Source: T3Sed10-241 sp036796255 (GTDB lineage Bacteria; Bacteroidota; Bacteroidia; Flavobacteriales_D; Cryomorphaceae). Taken from it: a stretch of 64,000 nucleotides of DNA. The notes beneath the pieces were generated by a model. It was not told the DNA's origin. It saw nothing but the letters and a program-made list of their open reading frames with translations, and ran no database searches. The position numbers and the translations under genes were made by a program. The stretch covers positions 3,346-67,345 of the forward strand of contig DAIRDH010000012.1 of the NCBI GenBank assembly GCA_036796255.1. The letters are read 5' to 3'. How positions within the stretch are numbered: position 1 is the stretch's first letter; each line of letters begins with the position of its first letter. Below, in pieces: positions 51,608 through 60,844 of this stretch.

Positions 51608-52798
51608 TCAGGCCACGAGCTCTTTCACCTTATCGGCAGCTTCCTGGAGCAGTACAGCTGAGTGTACTTTGAGTCCTGAATCGTCGATAAGCTGCTTGGC
51701 TTCTACTGCATTGGTGCCTTGCAGGCGTACAATAATAGGCACCTTGATGTCGCCGATGTTTTTGTAGGCATCAACCACACCCTGGGCCACACGGTCGCAA
51801 CGCACAATACCACCAAAAATATTTACCAAAATGGCTTTCACCTTCGGGTCTTTCAGGATGATACGGAATGCGGTTTCCACACGCTTGGCATCGGCCGTAC
51901 CACCTACGTCGAGGAAGTTGGCTGGCTCACCACCTGAGAGTTTGATAATGTCCATGGTGGCCATTGCAAGTCCGGCACCATTGACCATACAGCCTACGTT
52001 GCCATCGAGTTGCACATAGTTGAGGCCGGCTTCGCCAGCTTCCACTTCGGTAGGATCCTCTTCAGTAACGTCGCGCATGGCGGCATAGTCCGGGTGGCGG
52101 AAAAGTGAGTTGCCGTCGAGGGTTACTTTGGCATCTACTGCAATGATGCGGTCGTCAGAGGTTTTGAGTACGGGATTGATTTCGAAAAGGCTGGCATCAC
52201 AACCTACGTAGGCGTTGTAAAGCGCCTGTACGAATTTCACCATTTCCTTAAATGCCTTTCCGCTCAAGCCGAGGTTGAAGGCAATCTTTCGGCATTGGAA
52301 TCCCTGAATGCCAACAGCTGGGTCGATTACTTCTTTGAAAATGAGGTGTGGTGTTTTCTCAGCAACGGCTTCAATGTCCATCCCACCTTCGGTTGAGTAC
52401 ATGATGGCCACACGGTTCAGCGCCCTGTCGAGCAATACCGACATGTAGATTTCACTTGGCTCGCTGTCGCCGGGGTAGTACACATCTTCAGCGATCAAGA
52501 CCTTGCTTACCAACTTGCCTTCGGGTGGCGTTTGTGGTGTAATGAGCTGCATGCCAATGATGTCATTGGCTATTCTTTTCACGTCATCAAGGCTCTTGGC
52601 TATTTTCACTCCGCCGCCTTTGCCTCGTCCACCAGCGTGGATTTGGGCTTTGATCACATGCCAGCTCGAGCCGGTGGTTTCAGTGATCTTTTTAGCTGCT
52701 TCAACTGCTTCTTCGGGGGTGTCGGCCACCAGACCGCGCTGTATGCCAACGCCAAATGATTCGAGTATAGACTTGCCTTGATATTCGTGGAGGTTCAT
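51608..52798 (-). CDS. sucC: Succinate-CoA ligase (ADP-forming), beta subunit
   Basis: The TCA-cycle enzyme makes succinate and ATP from succinyl-CoA. The 396-residue beta subunit has the N-terminal ATP-grasp start MNLHEYQGKSILESFGV, the nucleotide-binding IHAGGRGKGGGVK (about 43-55), SLFEINPVLKTSDDRIIAVD (about 190-209) and the C-terminal CoA-ligase domain with VNIFGGIVRCDRVAQGVVDA. The ATG at 52798 begins the family-conserved N-terminus. No sucD is adjacent, so the alpha subunit must be encoded elsewhere. A full promoter lies 21 nt upstream. Confidence 0.95.
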   Translation of the reverse strand: MNLHEYQGKSILESFGVGIQRGLVADTPEEAVEAAKKITETTGSSWHVIKAQIHAGGRGKGGGVKIAKSLDDVKRIANDIIGMQLITPQTPPEGKLVSKVLIAEDVYYPGDSEPSEIYMSVLLDRALNRVAIMYSTEGGMDIEAVAEKTPHLIFKEVIDPAVGIQGFQCRKIAFNLGLSGKAFKEMVKFVQALYNAYVGCDASLFEINPVLKTSDDRIIAVDAKVTLDGNSLFRHPDYAAMRDVTEEDPTEVEAGEAGLNYVQLDGNVGCMVNGAGLAMATMDIIKLSGGEPANFLDVGGTADAKRVETAFRIILKDPKVKAILVNIFGGIVRCDRVAQGVVDAYKNIGDIKVPIIVRLQGTNAVEAKQLIDDSGLKVHSAVLLQEAADKVKELVA

Positions 52799-52818
52799 GC
52801 GATTTATTTTAGGTGGCG

Positions 52819-52849
52819 CAAATGTAACCACCCCCCACGGTTTATCAAA
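52819..52849 (-). promoter_or_regulatory. sucC promoter
   Basis: TTTG (52849-52846), 19-nt spacer, TACATTTG (52826-52819) on the minus strand: the closest match to the Bacteroidota consensus in the window. Leader about 15-20 nt. Confidence 0.7.
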
Positions 52850-52918
52850 GCAAGGCGCACAGTTGATTTCTAAAGGACCAAAAAAAAATCAGACACTGCC
52901 TTGATGCGCAGGTATGCC

Positions 52919-52926
52919 TACTTTTG
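52919..52926 (+). promoter_or_regulatory. -7 box of the alpha/beta hydrolase gene
   Basis: TACTTTTG, an exact TAnnTTTG match, 9 nt upstream of the ATG at 52936. TTG at 52901-52903 is too near for a standard -33 box. Confidence 0.45.
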
Positions 52927-52935
52927 CGGAAGCAA

Positions 52936-53832
52936 ATGCCAGGATCTGAATTGAAAAAAGAAAGCTATGCTATTCCGCTTACAGAGGGAATGGCTTCGGC
53001 GATGCACAGGTTTGGCTGCAATGCAAGCGATAAGCCTATCCTGCTCATACACGGAAGCATAGAAGATTCCCGCATCTTTCACAGCCGCAGTGGCAAAGGC
53101 TTTGCGCCATACCTTGCGGCAAATGGCTTCGACGTGTTCGCCCCCGATATGGCTGGCAAAGGGCAGAGCAAGCCCCGAATCAAAAAAGGTTTTAGCCACA
53201 GCCAGTTTGACTTCATAAGCCGCGATATTGATATCTATGTGAGCCATATCCGAAACTTACATCCCGGTAAGGCCATCCACCTCGCTGCGCACTCTTGGGG
53301 TGGGGTACTTCTGCTGGCTTGGATGGCGCGCTACGGCAAAATGGAGGAACTGGGCCCATCGGTGTTCTTTGCCTCAAAGCGGCGCATCGGCATCTTCACG
53401 CCGCGGCGCTTGTTTATGGTCGACCTTATGTGGACGGCCTTTGGGGAGTTGAGCACCTGGTACAAGGGCTACCTTCCGGCAAAAGCCATTGGTATGGGCA
53501 GCGACAATGAGCCTGCGCAATTTTACCGTGAGGTAAACCGCTGGGTGTACAGCCGCAAATGGATAGGCCCCGATGGGTACAATTATCGGGATGCATTGCA
53601 AAACATGACCTTACCCCCTATACTTTACCTCACCGGCGCAGCCGACAAGGTACTTGGCCACCCCAAAGATGTAGCAAAGCTGATGCGCGAAAGTGGGCAG
53701 AGCAATGCGAAATACCTGAAACTTGGAAAGGACTCTGGCCATGCCCAGGACTACGGCCACATCGATATCCTGACGCACAAATCGAGTGTGACCGACCACT
53801 TTCCCATCGCCTTGAAATGGCTGCAGCAGTGA
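52936..53832 (+). CDS. Alpha/beta hydrolase
   Basis: The 298-residue protein has the alpha/beta-hydrolase oxyanion region ILLIHGSIEDSRIF (about 35-48) and nucleophile elbow HLAAHSWGGVLLL (Ser120). The acid in YLTGAADKVLGHPKDVAK and the base in GKDSGHAQDYGHID complete the triad in order. Substrate is unknown. The ATG at 52936 is preferred over an in-frame TTG at 52924 because the latter lies inside the promoter -7 box. Confidence 0.85.
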   Translation: MPGSELKKESYAIPLTEGMASAMHRFGCNASDKPILLIHGSIEDSRIFHSRSGKGFAPYLAANGFDVFAPDMAGKGQSKPRIKKGFSHSQFDFISRDIDIYVSHIRNLHPGKAIHLAAHSWGGVLLLAWMARYGKMEELGPSVFFASKRRIGIFTPRRLFMVDLMWTAFGELSTWYKGYLPAKAIGMGSDNEPAQFYREVNRWVYSRKWIGPDGYNYRDALQNMTLPPILYLTGAADKVLGHPKDVAKLMRESGQSNAKYLKLGKDSGHAQDYGHIDILTHKSSVTDHFPIALKWLQQ

Positions 53833-53922
53833 AACGTTGTAATATGTTAAAGTGACGGCTAACTGCAATAACCTTTGCAGTGGCGCCCTGTTTCATTTAC
53901 TCATCAAAAACAAATCAGAACA

Positions 53923-54411
53923 ATGAAAAATTTAATGCGATTTTTAGGAGTAGGCGTATTGGCAATCATGTTGTCAACAAATGTATCGGCACAAGACAAA
54001 AACATCGTTGAATTGGCTGCTGGTAATGAATCACTTTCTACATTGGTCACTGCCGTAAAAGCAGCCGGATTGGTAGAAACACTCAGCAGCAAAGGCCCAT
54101 TTACGGTATTTGCACCCACCAATGAAGCATTTGCCGCCTTGCCGGATGGCGTATTGGCCAACCTGCTCAAGCCGGAAAACAAAAATCAACTGATTGCCGT
54201 GCTCACCTATCATGTGGTGCCTGGCAAGGTAATGGCCAAAGACTTAAAAGAAGGCATGAAAGCCAAAACAGTGCAAGGTGAAGAAGCCACCATTAGCCTC
54301 AAAGGAGGAGCCACGGTAAACGGTGCAAAAGTGAGCGCTGCCGATGTGAAAGCCTCTAATGGCGTAGTGCATGTAATTGATGCAGTGATCTTGCCCCCAT
54401 CAATGAATTGA
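53923..54411 (+). CDS. Secreted single-domain fasciclin (FAS1) protein
   Basis: The 162-residue protein has a signal peptide (FLGVGVLAIMLSTNVSAQ) and one FAS1 domain: LSTLVTAVKAAGLVETL, GPFTVFAPTNEAFAALPDGV, LLKPENKNQLIAVLTYHVVPG and NGVVHVIDAVILPP. FAS1 domains serve adhesion or periplasmic binding roles. It has its own terminator, so it is a separate transcript. Confidence 0.92.
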   Translation: MKNLMRFLGVGVLAIMLSTNVSAQDKNIVELAAGNESLSTLVTAVKAAGLVETLSSKGPFTVFAPTNEAFAALPDGVLANLLKPENKNQLIAVLTYHVVPGKVMAKDLKEGMKAKTVQGEEATISLKGGATVNGAKVSAADVKASNGVVHVIDAVILPPSMN

Positions 54412-54431
54412 TCTTTTTCAAAATCAACCCG

Positions 54432-54461
54432 AAAAAGCCATCTGAAAAGGTGGCTTTTTTT
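54432..54461 (+). terminator. Terminator after the fasciclin gene
   Basis: AAAAAGCCATC pairs with GGTGGCTTTTT across a short loop, with a seven-T run, 20 nt after the stop. Confidence 0.8.
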
Positions 54462-54529
54462 GTTGCCCAGCGCAGCTTTGCCCCAGCTGTGCGCGCGTAC
54501 CGGAAACATATGTTGGCTAAAGTGCTCCA

Positions 54530-54558
54530 TTGCAAAGCTTAATTTTAGTTTAACTTCG
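54530..54558 (+). promoter_or_regulatory. Putative promoter of the DUF5686 gene
   Basis: TTG (54530-54532), 18-nt spacer, TAACTTCG (54551-54558), a TTCG-variant -7 box, 51 nt upstream of the ATG. Confidence 0.4.
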
Positions 54559-54609
54559 CTGTCGCTTGTAACTTAGATCAGGAGCACTTCGTCCAGCCTT
54601 GAAACGCGT

Positions 54610-57222
54610 ATGAATCACTGCAACTCAATTCTTCTGCTGCTTATCATGCTGACTGGCTCGTTCGCACAAGCTCAGGGACTCAAGGGAAGGGTAATCGACA
54701 ATGAAGGCGACCCGCTGCCATTCGCGACAATCTACATTGCCGAGACCGGGTCGGGCAGCATCAGCAATGCGAACGGGCTGTATGAATTGAGACTGAAACC
54801 AGGCAAGTACACCATCACTTTTCAATACCTCGGCTACAGCACTGAAAAGCTCAGCCTTGAGATTGGTGATGAAATGATGACACGCGACGTCGTGCTTAAC
54901 CAGCAAACTTTCAGGCTGAGTGAAGCAGAAATCAAAGCCGGTAAGGAAGACCCCGCCTACCCCATCATCCGCAAAGCTATTGCCAAAAGCAGTTTTCACA
55001 GGCAGCAGGTAGACCACTACACCTGCGAGGTGTACCTCAAAGGTGGCGGCGGCGTGGTGGATGCACCCCGGTGGGTTCAAAATCTGATGGAAAAAGAGGC
55101 CGTTGATACTTCCACAACGTTCGTCTCTGAATCGGTGTCGCGGATCACCTACACGAGGCCCAATGAGTACAAGGAAGAAGTGATCAGCATACGCAGCAGC
55201 GGCGACAGCCGCGACAGCAGCCCGATGACCTATATCAATGGTTCATTTTACGAGCCAAAAATAGGTGATATTGTTTCTCCCCTTTCGCCGCGGGCCTTTG
55301 CCTATTACAAATTTCAATACCTGAGCAGTTTTACCGATCAGGGCTACCAGATAAACCGCATACAGGTGATTCCAAAAAGCAAGAGTGAGGATGTGGTAAG
55401 CGGAATTATCAACCTGGTGGAAGGGCTGTGGAGCATCCACAGTTTTGAATTTGAAATCATCATACAGGGGATCACCATCGATGCCAAACAGGTATTTGCG
55501 CCGGTGAAGGAAGATGTTTGGTTGCCTGTATCGCACCGCTACGATGGCCGGGGAAAAATATTCGGAGTCTCGTTCGAGTTTGGCTACCTCGCCGCAGTGA
55601 GCAATTACGATGTGACTGTCAATCCTGACCTCTCTGTGCCCATTGTGGTAATCGATGAGAAAACCGAGCGCGATGCCATGAAAGCGCGCGATGGCGCTCC
55701 CGGCATTTCCGGAAAGGAATTGTCGCAGGATGCTGAGCAGAAACTGGCATCGGGTGAGGAAATCACCCGCAAGGAATTGCGCAAGCTGCTGCGGCAATAC
55801 GAAAAGGAAGAGCTGAAAAAAACTGAAGAACCTGAAGTAATTGGGATGCGCACCTTCAAGATCGACAGCCTGGCTTACAACTCTGACAGCACGTACTGGG
55901 ACAACAGAAGGCCTGTACCGCTCACCATCAAAGAAGTAAAAGGGTACAGCGTTCAGGACAGCCTGAGTCTCGAACAGAAAAAAAAGGAAGAAGGCGATAC
56001 CCTGGGTACCAATAAATCGTTTTCTGTTCAAGACCTGCTTTTCGGCGATCAATACCATATTGGGGGGGGCAACTTTCTAAAAATTCACAGCCCACTCATC
56101 ACCTTGGCCTACAATACGGTAGATGGTTACAATTTCGAATACCGCATTTCATTTTTCAAACGCTTCGAATCAAAGTCGCGGTTTGAACTCTCTCCCATGG
56201 TGCGCTTCAATACCGCCCGAAACAAGCCTATGGGTACCTTACGCAGCAGCTACAGCTACAGAAAAGGAGCGCGCACGGGAGCCTTGAAAGTAGAAGGCGG
56301 CTGGTATTACAGCCAGTTCAATCCCGACGAACCGATCCCCATATTCCAAAACACCTTTGCGACGCTCTTTTTCCAGAACAACTTCATGAAGGTGTACGAT
56401 CGAAATTTTGGGCACATCAGCTGGAAGCACGATGTAACGCACAACATCAGCATACACCCCGAAGCCTGGTACGAGCGCAGGATTCAAACTTTTAACAACA
56501 CCTCAGGGGTGTGGATACCCTGGGAAGGAAGAGGATTTAAATCAAACAGTCCGGTAAACAGGGAAAATCCAAATACAGACTTTGGACAATCGGACGCATT
56601 TAAAGTGCGGCTGAGCGCCACGTGGAGACCAGGATTGAAGTACGGAAAGGTCAATGGCAACTACTTCGAGCGCGGTCGCTCACCGGAGATTACAGCCCAG
56701 GTGCTCAGGGCAATGCCAGGGGTATTCAACAGCAGCATCGACTACACCCGCGCCAATATCATTTTCAAAAATTGGTTTGACCTGCGCATAGGTGGACAGC
56801 TTGGCATAAGGGCTGATGCGGGCTGGTTTATGCGCCGAGCGAACATTGAATTTCCCGACTTCCAGCATTTTATGGGAAACGAAACCCCTTTCACAAGGTT
56901 CGGACAAATCAATGGATACTCCTTGCTGGAGTACTACGACTGGTCAAACTCCAACCGCTACCTCAGCGTATACACCAATTACACCGGGCGAAAATTCCTG
57001 CTTACACACATCACAAAATTAAGGATGTCGGGGCTGAAAGAAAACATCATGTTCAACTACCTGCTCACCCCTACCGCAAGGAATTATATGGAAATAGGGT
57101 ATGGTTTGACCAACCTCTTTCGCGTGGCAAGGATTGACTTTATGGCCGGATTTATTGATGGCAACTTCCGTGAATTCCGCGTACAGGTGGGGATTTTAAG
57201 CGAGATATTTCAGATGGAATAA
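54610..57222 (+). CDS. DUF5686 outer-membrane protein with carboxypeptidase-regulatory-like domain
   Basis: The 870-residue protein has a signal peptide (SILLLLIMLTGSFAQAQG). A carboxypeptidase-regulatory-like domain (about 23-100: LKGRVIDNEGDPLPFATIYI, GLYELRLKPGKYTITFQYLG) precedes the DUF5686 region: AYPIIRKAIAKSSFHR, LSPRAFAYYKFQYLSSF and SIHSFEFEIIIQGITIDAKQ. The C-terminal half is a series of amphipathic strands ending MEIGYGLTNLFRVARIDFMAG and an EFRVQVGILSEIF strand. It is a likely outer-membrane barrel; the cargo is unknown. It stands alone upstream of the palindromic repeat region. Confidence 0.88.
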   Translation: MNHCNSILLLLIMLTGSFAQAQGLKGRVIDNEGDPLPFATIYIAETGSGSISNANGLYELRLKPGKYTITFQYLGYSTEKLSLEIGDEMMTRDVVLNQQTFRLSEAEIKAGKEDPAYPIIRKAIAKSSFHRQQVDHYTCEVYLKGGGGVVDAPRWVQNLMEKEAVDTSTTFVSESVSRITYTRPNEYKEEVISIRSSGDSRDSSPMTYINGSFYEPKIGDIVSPLSPRAFAYYKFQYLSSFTDQGYQINRIQVIPKSKSEDVVSGIINLVEGLWSIHSFEFEIIIQGITIDAKQVFAPVKEDVWLPVSHRYDGRGKIFGVSFEFGYLAAVSNYDVTVNPDLSVPIVVIDEKTERDAMKARDGAPGISGKELSQDAEQKLASGEEITRKELRKLLRQYEKEELKKTEEPEVIGMRTFKIDSLAYNSDSTYWDNRRPVPLTIKEVKGYSVQDSLSLEQKKKEEGDTLGTNKSFSVQDLLFGDQYHIGGGNFLKIHSPLITLAYNTVDGYNFEYRISFFKRFESKSRFELSPMVRFNTARNKPMGTLRSSYSYRKGARTGALKVEGGWYYSQFNPDEPIPIFQNTFATLFFQNNFMKVYDRNFGHISWKHDVTHNISIHPEAWYERRIQTFNNTSGVWIPWEGRGFKSNSPVNRENPNTDFGQSDAFKVRLSATWRPGLKYGKVNGNYFERGRSPEITAQVLRAMPGVFNSSIDYTRANIIFKNWFDLRIGGQLGIRADAGWFMRRANIEFPDFQHFMGNETPFTRFGQINGYSLLEYYDWSNSNRYLSVYTNYTGRKFLLTHITKLRMSGLKENIMFNYLLTPTARNYMEIGYGLTNLFRVARIDFMAGFIDGNFREFRVQVGILSEIFQME

Positions 57223-57344
57223 GCGGGTGAGTTGTTGGATTGAATACTTATCAATAAAAAAGCGTGTATTTCACTGAGGATCAATAAAGACGCCCATCGA
57301 TTGTGAGATATCTCCTTAAGAAACTAATGACAGCGGTGAAAATT

Positions 57345-57444
57345 GTCATCCCGCTAGCGCAGGAAGCCCTTATGGGAACGTAGCGCAGCGGAGTGAAGAA
57401 CTACTCATAAGGGCCGGTGCGGCCTGCCTGCTAGAGCCAGCGGG
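57345..57444. repeat. REP-like palindromic element 1
   Basis: CCCGCT at 57350-57355 mirrors AGCGGG at 57439-57444, and GCCCTTATG at 57366-57374 mirrors CATAAGGGC at 57406-57414. The middle (GTAGCGCAGCGGAGTGAAGAA) resembles interspersed intergenic repeats that I know from other Bacteroidota genomes. Confidence 0.65.
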
Positions 57445-57491
57445 TACGAATAATCTCATTCTGTTCATGAATTTTTCTTTTCCTATCGAGG

Positions 57492-57650
57492 ATGAGATCT
57501 CTCCCTACGGTCGAGATGACGGGGCTATTAGATGTGTTGGGGGTTTTGGAGGGGGGAAAGAAGGGCGGCTGCGCCGCCCTTCTTTCCCCCCTCCAAAACC
57601 CAATATATTTAACTAAAAATCGTCATCTCGACCGCAGGGAGAGATCTCAT
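57492..57650. repeat. Composite nested palindrome (REP/MITE-like)
   Basis: Outer arms of 30 nt (57492-57521 and 57621-57650) are inverted copies with one mismatch; their core reads like TCTCTCCCTACGGTCGAGATG. Inside lies a perfect 29-nt inverted repeat (57541-57569 and 57573-57601) separated by only TGC. The structure has no coding sense and looks like a mobile or repetitive extragenic element. Confidence 0.85.
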
Positions 57651-57821
57651 GCACTTTGCAGAATGCCAGGAATGAAAATTATCCATATTTGGATACACGT
57701 AAATTTCTGTCACTCACTTTCTGTATATTTCTATATTTTGAAAACTCAGAATGACAGAATTGCATCTGGAGAAAGTCACATTGAGTCTCTTAACGCAGTG
57801 CATGTTACACTACAATCTCCC

Positions 57822-59570
57822 TCACCCCTCCTTAAACTGCAAGTCAAACAGCCCCTTGTACAGGCCTTCCATGCCGAGCAATTCCTGGTGGTTGCCCTGC
57901 TCCACGATGCGGCCCTTGTCCATCACGATAATCTTGCTGGCCTTCTGAATGGTGCTGAGCCTGTGGGCGATCACTATGCTGGTCCTGTTTTGCGTAAGCT
58001 TGTCGATGGCAATTTGAATCAATGCTTCCGACTCCGTATCGACCGATGAGGTGGCCTCGTCGAGGATGAGGATGCGCGGCTTGTACACATAAGCCCTGAT
58101 GAAGCTGATGAGCTGCCGCTGCCCTACACTGAGCATGCCGCCACGCTCCTTCACATCGTATTCATAGGTGCCAGGCAGGCGCTCGATAAAGCTTGCGGCG
58201 CCCACTGCGAGGGTGGCTTCGTGCACCGCTTCGCGCGAAATGTCGGGATTGTTGAGCGTGATGTTGTTGTGGATCGTGTCCGAAAACAGGAAAACATCCT
58301 GCAGCACCACAGCCACCTGACTGCGCAAATAGCTGATGTCGTAATCGCGGATGCTGCGCCCATCGATGATGATATCACCTTTCTGAAATTCATAAAACCG
58401 GTTCAACAGGTTGATTACCGATGATTTTCCAGCGCCGGTGGCACCGACAAATGCCACGGTTTCGCCTTCCTTTACGGAAAAGGACAAATCCTTGAGCACC
58501 CAATCCTCGCCTTCGTAAGCGAACCACACATTTTTGAATTCTATGTGGCCTTTGATGCCCGACTTCTGCTCGCCAGAGTCTTCAATGCGGTCCTGGGTAT
58601 CGAGTATGTTGAATACCCGCTCCGAACCTACAATGCCCATTTGCAGTACGTTAAAGCGGTCGGCGAGTTGACGTATCGGCCGGTACAGCATGTAGATGAA
58701 CATGATGAATGCGATGAGCTCGCCGGGCTTAATTTTGCCCTCAAGGGCCCCACCTACCCCCCACCACACCAGCATCCCCAGCGATACCGCAGAGAGTATC
58801 TCGACCACTGGAAAGAATACCGAGTAGGCCCAAATAGAGCGAATGTGCGCTTTGCGGTGGCTGCGGTTGATCTCTGTAAATTTCTCCTTCTCCTTGGCCT
58901 CGCGGTTGAAAACCTGCACGATGCTCATGCCCACAATGTGCTCCTGCACGAAGGCATTGAGCTGGGCTACCTTGGTACGCACCTGCTGGAATGAACGCTT
59001 GATGGAATTCTTGAACACCACCATCGCCAGGATGAGGAATGGGATGGGCACGAGGCTGTACAAGGTGAGCTGCCAGCTGATGGCAAACATCACCGCGATC
59101 ACCACGATGAGCTTGAGCAATTCGCCGAGGATGTTGAGCAGGCCCTGCGAGAAAATATCGGCTATGGTCTCAATGTCGCTGATACAGCGCGTTACCAAAG
59201 TGCCGACCGCAGTCTTGTCAAAATACCGCAGCTTAAATCCCGTGATGTGGTTGAACAATTTCGAGCGCAAGTCGATGGTAACCGATTGCCCTATCCAGTT
59301 GCTGTAATAGGTTTGGTAAAATTGGGCCACCGCTTCCATAAACAAGATGCCCACCACGAGCAGCGTGAGGTAAAGCAATCCTTTGGGATCGCCCTCTGCC
59401 ACGTATATATCGATGGCCTTGCCAATGAGCCATGGCCTGGCCACACCAAGCGCAGCGAGCAGTATGGTCAGGAAAAATGCGAGGTAAAATATCCGCATGT
59501 ATGGCTTGGCATACACCATCACCCTGTTGAGCAGGGACATGTCGAATGCGTTGCCGGTTGCTTCAGCCAT
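57822..59570 (-). CDS. ABC transporter, fused membrane and ATPase domains (MsbA-like exporter)
   Basis: The 582-residue half-transporter has about six membrane helices (residues 20-310) and a nucleotide-binding domain with Walker A FVGATGAGKSSVINLL (about 373-388), the signature LSVGQRQLISF, Walker B RILILDEATSSVD and the switch His in VIAHRLSTIQKA. It would dimerise to export lipid, peptide or drug; substrate not readable. Its start overlaps the end of truA by 8 nt, so the two may be co-transcribed. Confidence 0.93.
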   Translation of the reverse strand: MAEATGNAFDMSLLNRVMVYAKPYMRIFYLAFFLTILLAALGVARPWLIGKAIDIYVAEGDPKGLLYLTLLVVGILFMEAVAQFYQTYYSNWIGQSVTIDLRSKLFNHITGFKLRYFDKTAVGTLVTRCISDIETIADIFSQGLLNILGELLKLIVVIAVMFAISWQLTLYSLVPIPFLILAMVVFKNSIKRSFQQVRTKVAQLNAFVQEHIVGMSIVQVFNREAKEKEKFTEINRSHRKAHIRSIWAYSVFFPVVEILSAVSLGMLVWWGVGGALEGKIKPGELIAFIMFIYMLYRPIRQLADRFNVLQMGIVGSERVFNILDTQDRIEDSGEQKSGIKGHIEFKNVWFAYEGEDWVLKDLSFSVKEGETVAFVGATGAGKSSVINLLNRFYEFQKGDIIIDGRSIRDYDISYLRSQVAVVLQDVFLFSDTIHNNITLNNPDISREAVHEATLAVGAASFIERLPGTYEYDVKERGGMLSVGQRQLISFIRAYVYKPRILILDEATSSVDTESEALIQIAIDKLTQNRTSIVIAHRLSTIQKASKIIVMDKGRIVEQGNHQELLGMEGLYKGLFDLQFKEG

Positions 59571-60306
59571 TGTTCAGTTGGGGATAAGTGATGCGGTCAA
59601 GAAACAGGCCCTGGGGATATGCACTCTTGCCAGCGGCATCACGGTCAAGTGCTTCAATCACGGATTTCATGTGTTCGGGTGGATATTTTTCACGGCCTAT
59701 GTCGCTCATGGTACCTACGATGGCGCGCACCATATTGCGCAAGAAACGGTTGGCCTCAATGGTAAACACCATTTTCGCATCATTGTGCGTCCAGGTGGCT
59801 GAGAAAACCTCACAAAAATTGTGCTTCACATCCGTTTGGCTGCGGGCAAATGAGCTGAAGTCATGGCTGCCAAGCAAATACGCTGCCGCTTCGTTCATCG
59901 CATCCACATGGAGTGGAAAAGCCTGGTAGGTAGAGAAGGTGTTCAGGAAAGGATCTTTCCGAAAATGCATGTGGTAGGTATAGCGCCTGCGTGTGGCGCT
60001 GTAGCGTGCATGTATACTGTCATCGACCGGTATGCATTCGTAAATGGCGATATCGGGTGGAAGCACTGCATTCATTTTATACACAAACTCTTCAATGAGT
60101 GGAGCATCCGTATCGAAATGGGCGTAGTAGCTCCTTGCGTGTACGCCTGTATCGGTGCGGCCGCAGCCTATGATGCGGGGATTGTTGGGGACAAAAATGG
60201 ACAGCACCCGCTCTATGGTTTCCTGCACGGTCTTAACTTTGGGCTGGATTTGCCAGCCGCAATAGTTGGTACCGTCGTATGCCAAATGAAGAAAATAGCG
60301 GGCCAA
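59563..60306 (-). CDS. truA: tRNA pseudouridine(38-40) synthase TruA
   Basis: The enzyme makes pseudouridine at positions 38-40 of tRNAs. The protein (247 residues from a TTG at 60306) has the N-terminal LHLAYDGTNYCGWQIQP, the catalytic Asp52 in GCGRTDTGVHARSYYAHF, and RFLRNMVRAIVGT near 190. No ATG precedes the conserved start. A further upstream TTG at 60324 falls inside the promoter -7 box, so 60306 is preferred. Confidence 0.92.
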   Translation of the reverse strand: MARYFLHLAYDGTNYCGWQIQPKVKTVQETIERVLSIFVPNNPRIIGCGRTDTGVHARSYYAHFDTDAPLIEEFVYKMNAVLPPDIAIYECIPVDDSIHARYSATRRRYTYHMHFRKDPFLNTFSTYQAFPLHVDAMNEAAAYLLGSHDFSSFARSQTDVKHNFCEVFSATWTHNDAKMVFTIEANRFLRNMVRAIVGTMSDIGREKYPPEHMKSVIEALDRDAAGKSAYPQGLFLDRITYPQLNNG

Positions 60307-60321
60307 GTATTTAATTTTTTG

Positions 60322-60329
60322 CAAAAGTA
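60322..60329 (-). promoter_or_regulatory. -7 box of the truA-ABC transcript
   Basis: TACTTTTG on the minus strand, an exact TAnnTTTG match. It overlaps the upstream candidate TTG (60324), which argues for a truA start at 60306. Confidence 0.5.
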
Positions 60330-60339
60330 AGGCTAAAGC

Positions 60340-60843
60340 ATGAAACGCATTGGATTGATTTCAGATACCCACAGCTACCTCGACAAGCGCATATTGCACC
60401 ACCTCGAGGGCTGTGATGAGATATGGCATGCCGGCGATATTGGCAGCGTGCAGGTGGCCGATGCGCTCAGCGAGTTAGCCCCATTGCGCGCAGTGTACGG
60501 CAACATCGACGGCACGGAGTTGAGGGCTTCCTTTCCGGAAAATTTGCACTTCGAGGTAGAGGGTTTGCGCGTGTGGATCACGCATATAGCGGGAACGCCA
60601 GGGCGCTACCATCCGCGCATCCGGGAGGGCCTTGCCTGCGAGAAGCCCGGACTGTTTGTATGCGGGCATTCCCACATTTGCCTGATCAAACGCGATGCGC
60701 AGTTTGGGCATATCCATATGAATCCCGGTGCTGCGGGAAGGCACGGTTTTCACAAAATGCGCACATTACTCAAATTTGCGGTAAGCGAAGGAAAGCTCGA
60801 AGATGTAAATCTCATTGAGCTTGGAAGCCGCAGCACGGAATGA
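60340..60843 (+). CDS. YfcE/MJ0936-type metallophosphoesterase
   Basis: The 167-residue protein shows the metallophosphoesterase metal ligands in order: ISDTHSYL (Asp9, His11), HAGDIGS (Asp33), YGNIDGTE, THIAG and CGHSHICL. Such enzymes cut phosphodiesters in the cytoplasm; the substrate is unknown. It is divergent from truA with only about 30 nt between the likely starts. Confidence 0.9.
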   Translation: MKRIGLISDTHSYLDKRILHHLEGCDEIWHAGDIGSVQVADALSELAPLRAVYGNIDGTELRASFPENLHFEVEGLRVWITHIAGTPGRYHPRIREGLACEKPGLFVCGHSHICLIKRDAQFGHIHMNPGAAGRHGFHKMRTLLKFAVSEGKLEDVNLIELGSRSTE

Positions 60844-60844
60844 A

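Larger units (their letters stand above)
57223..57821. other. 599-nt repeat-bearing intergenic region between convergent genes
   Basis: No gene is supported here; a plus-strand reading frame running into the ABC gene is a shadow created by the repeats. The region holds two palindromic elements described separately (57345-57444 and 57492-57650). Either may serve as a bidirectional terminator. Confidence 0.8.

Noticed and set aside
53870..53877. AACCTTTG before the fasciclin gene as a promoter
   Set aside because: It lacks the TA of the -7 box and the nearest upstream TTG is 30 nt away.
55243..56058. 271-residue minus-strand reading frame inside the DUF5686 gene
   Set aside because: It is antisense to a well-supported outer-membrane protein and has no domain of its own.
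57492..58049. 185-residue plus-strand reading frame across the repeat gap
   Set aside because: It begins in the palindrome and runs antisense into the ABC transporter gene; no domain is seen.
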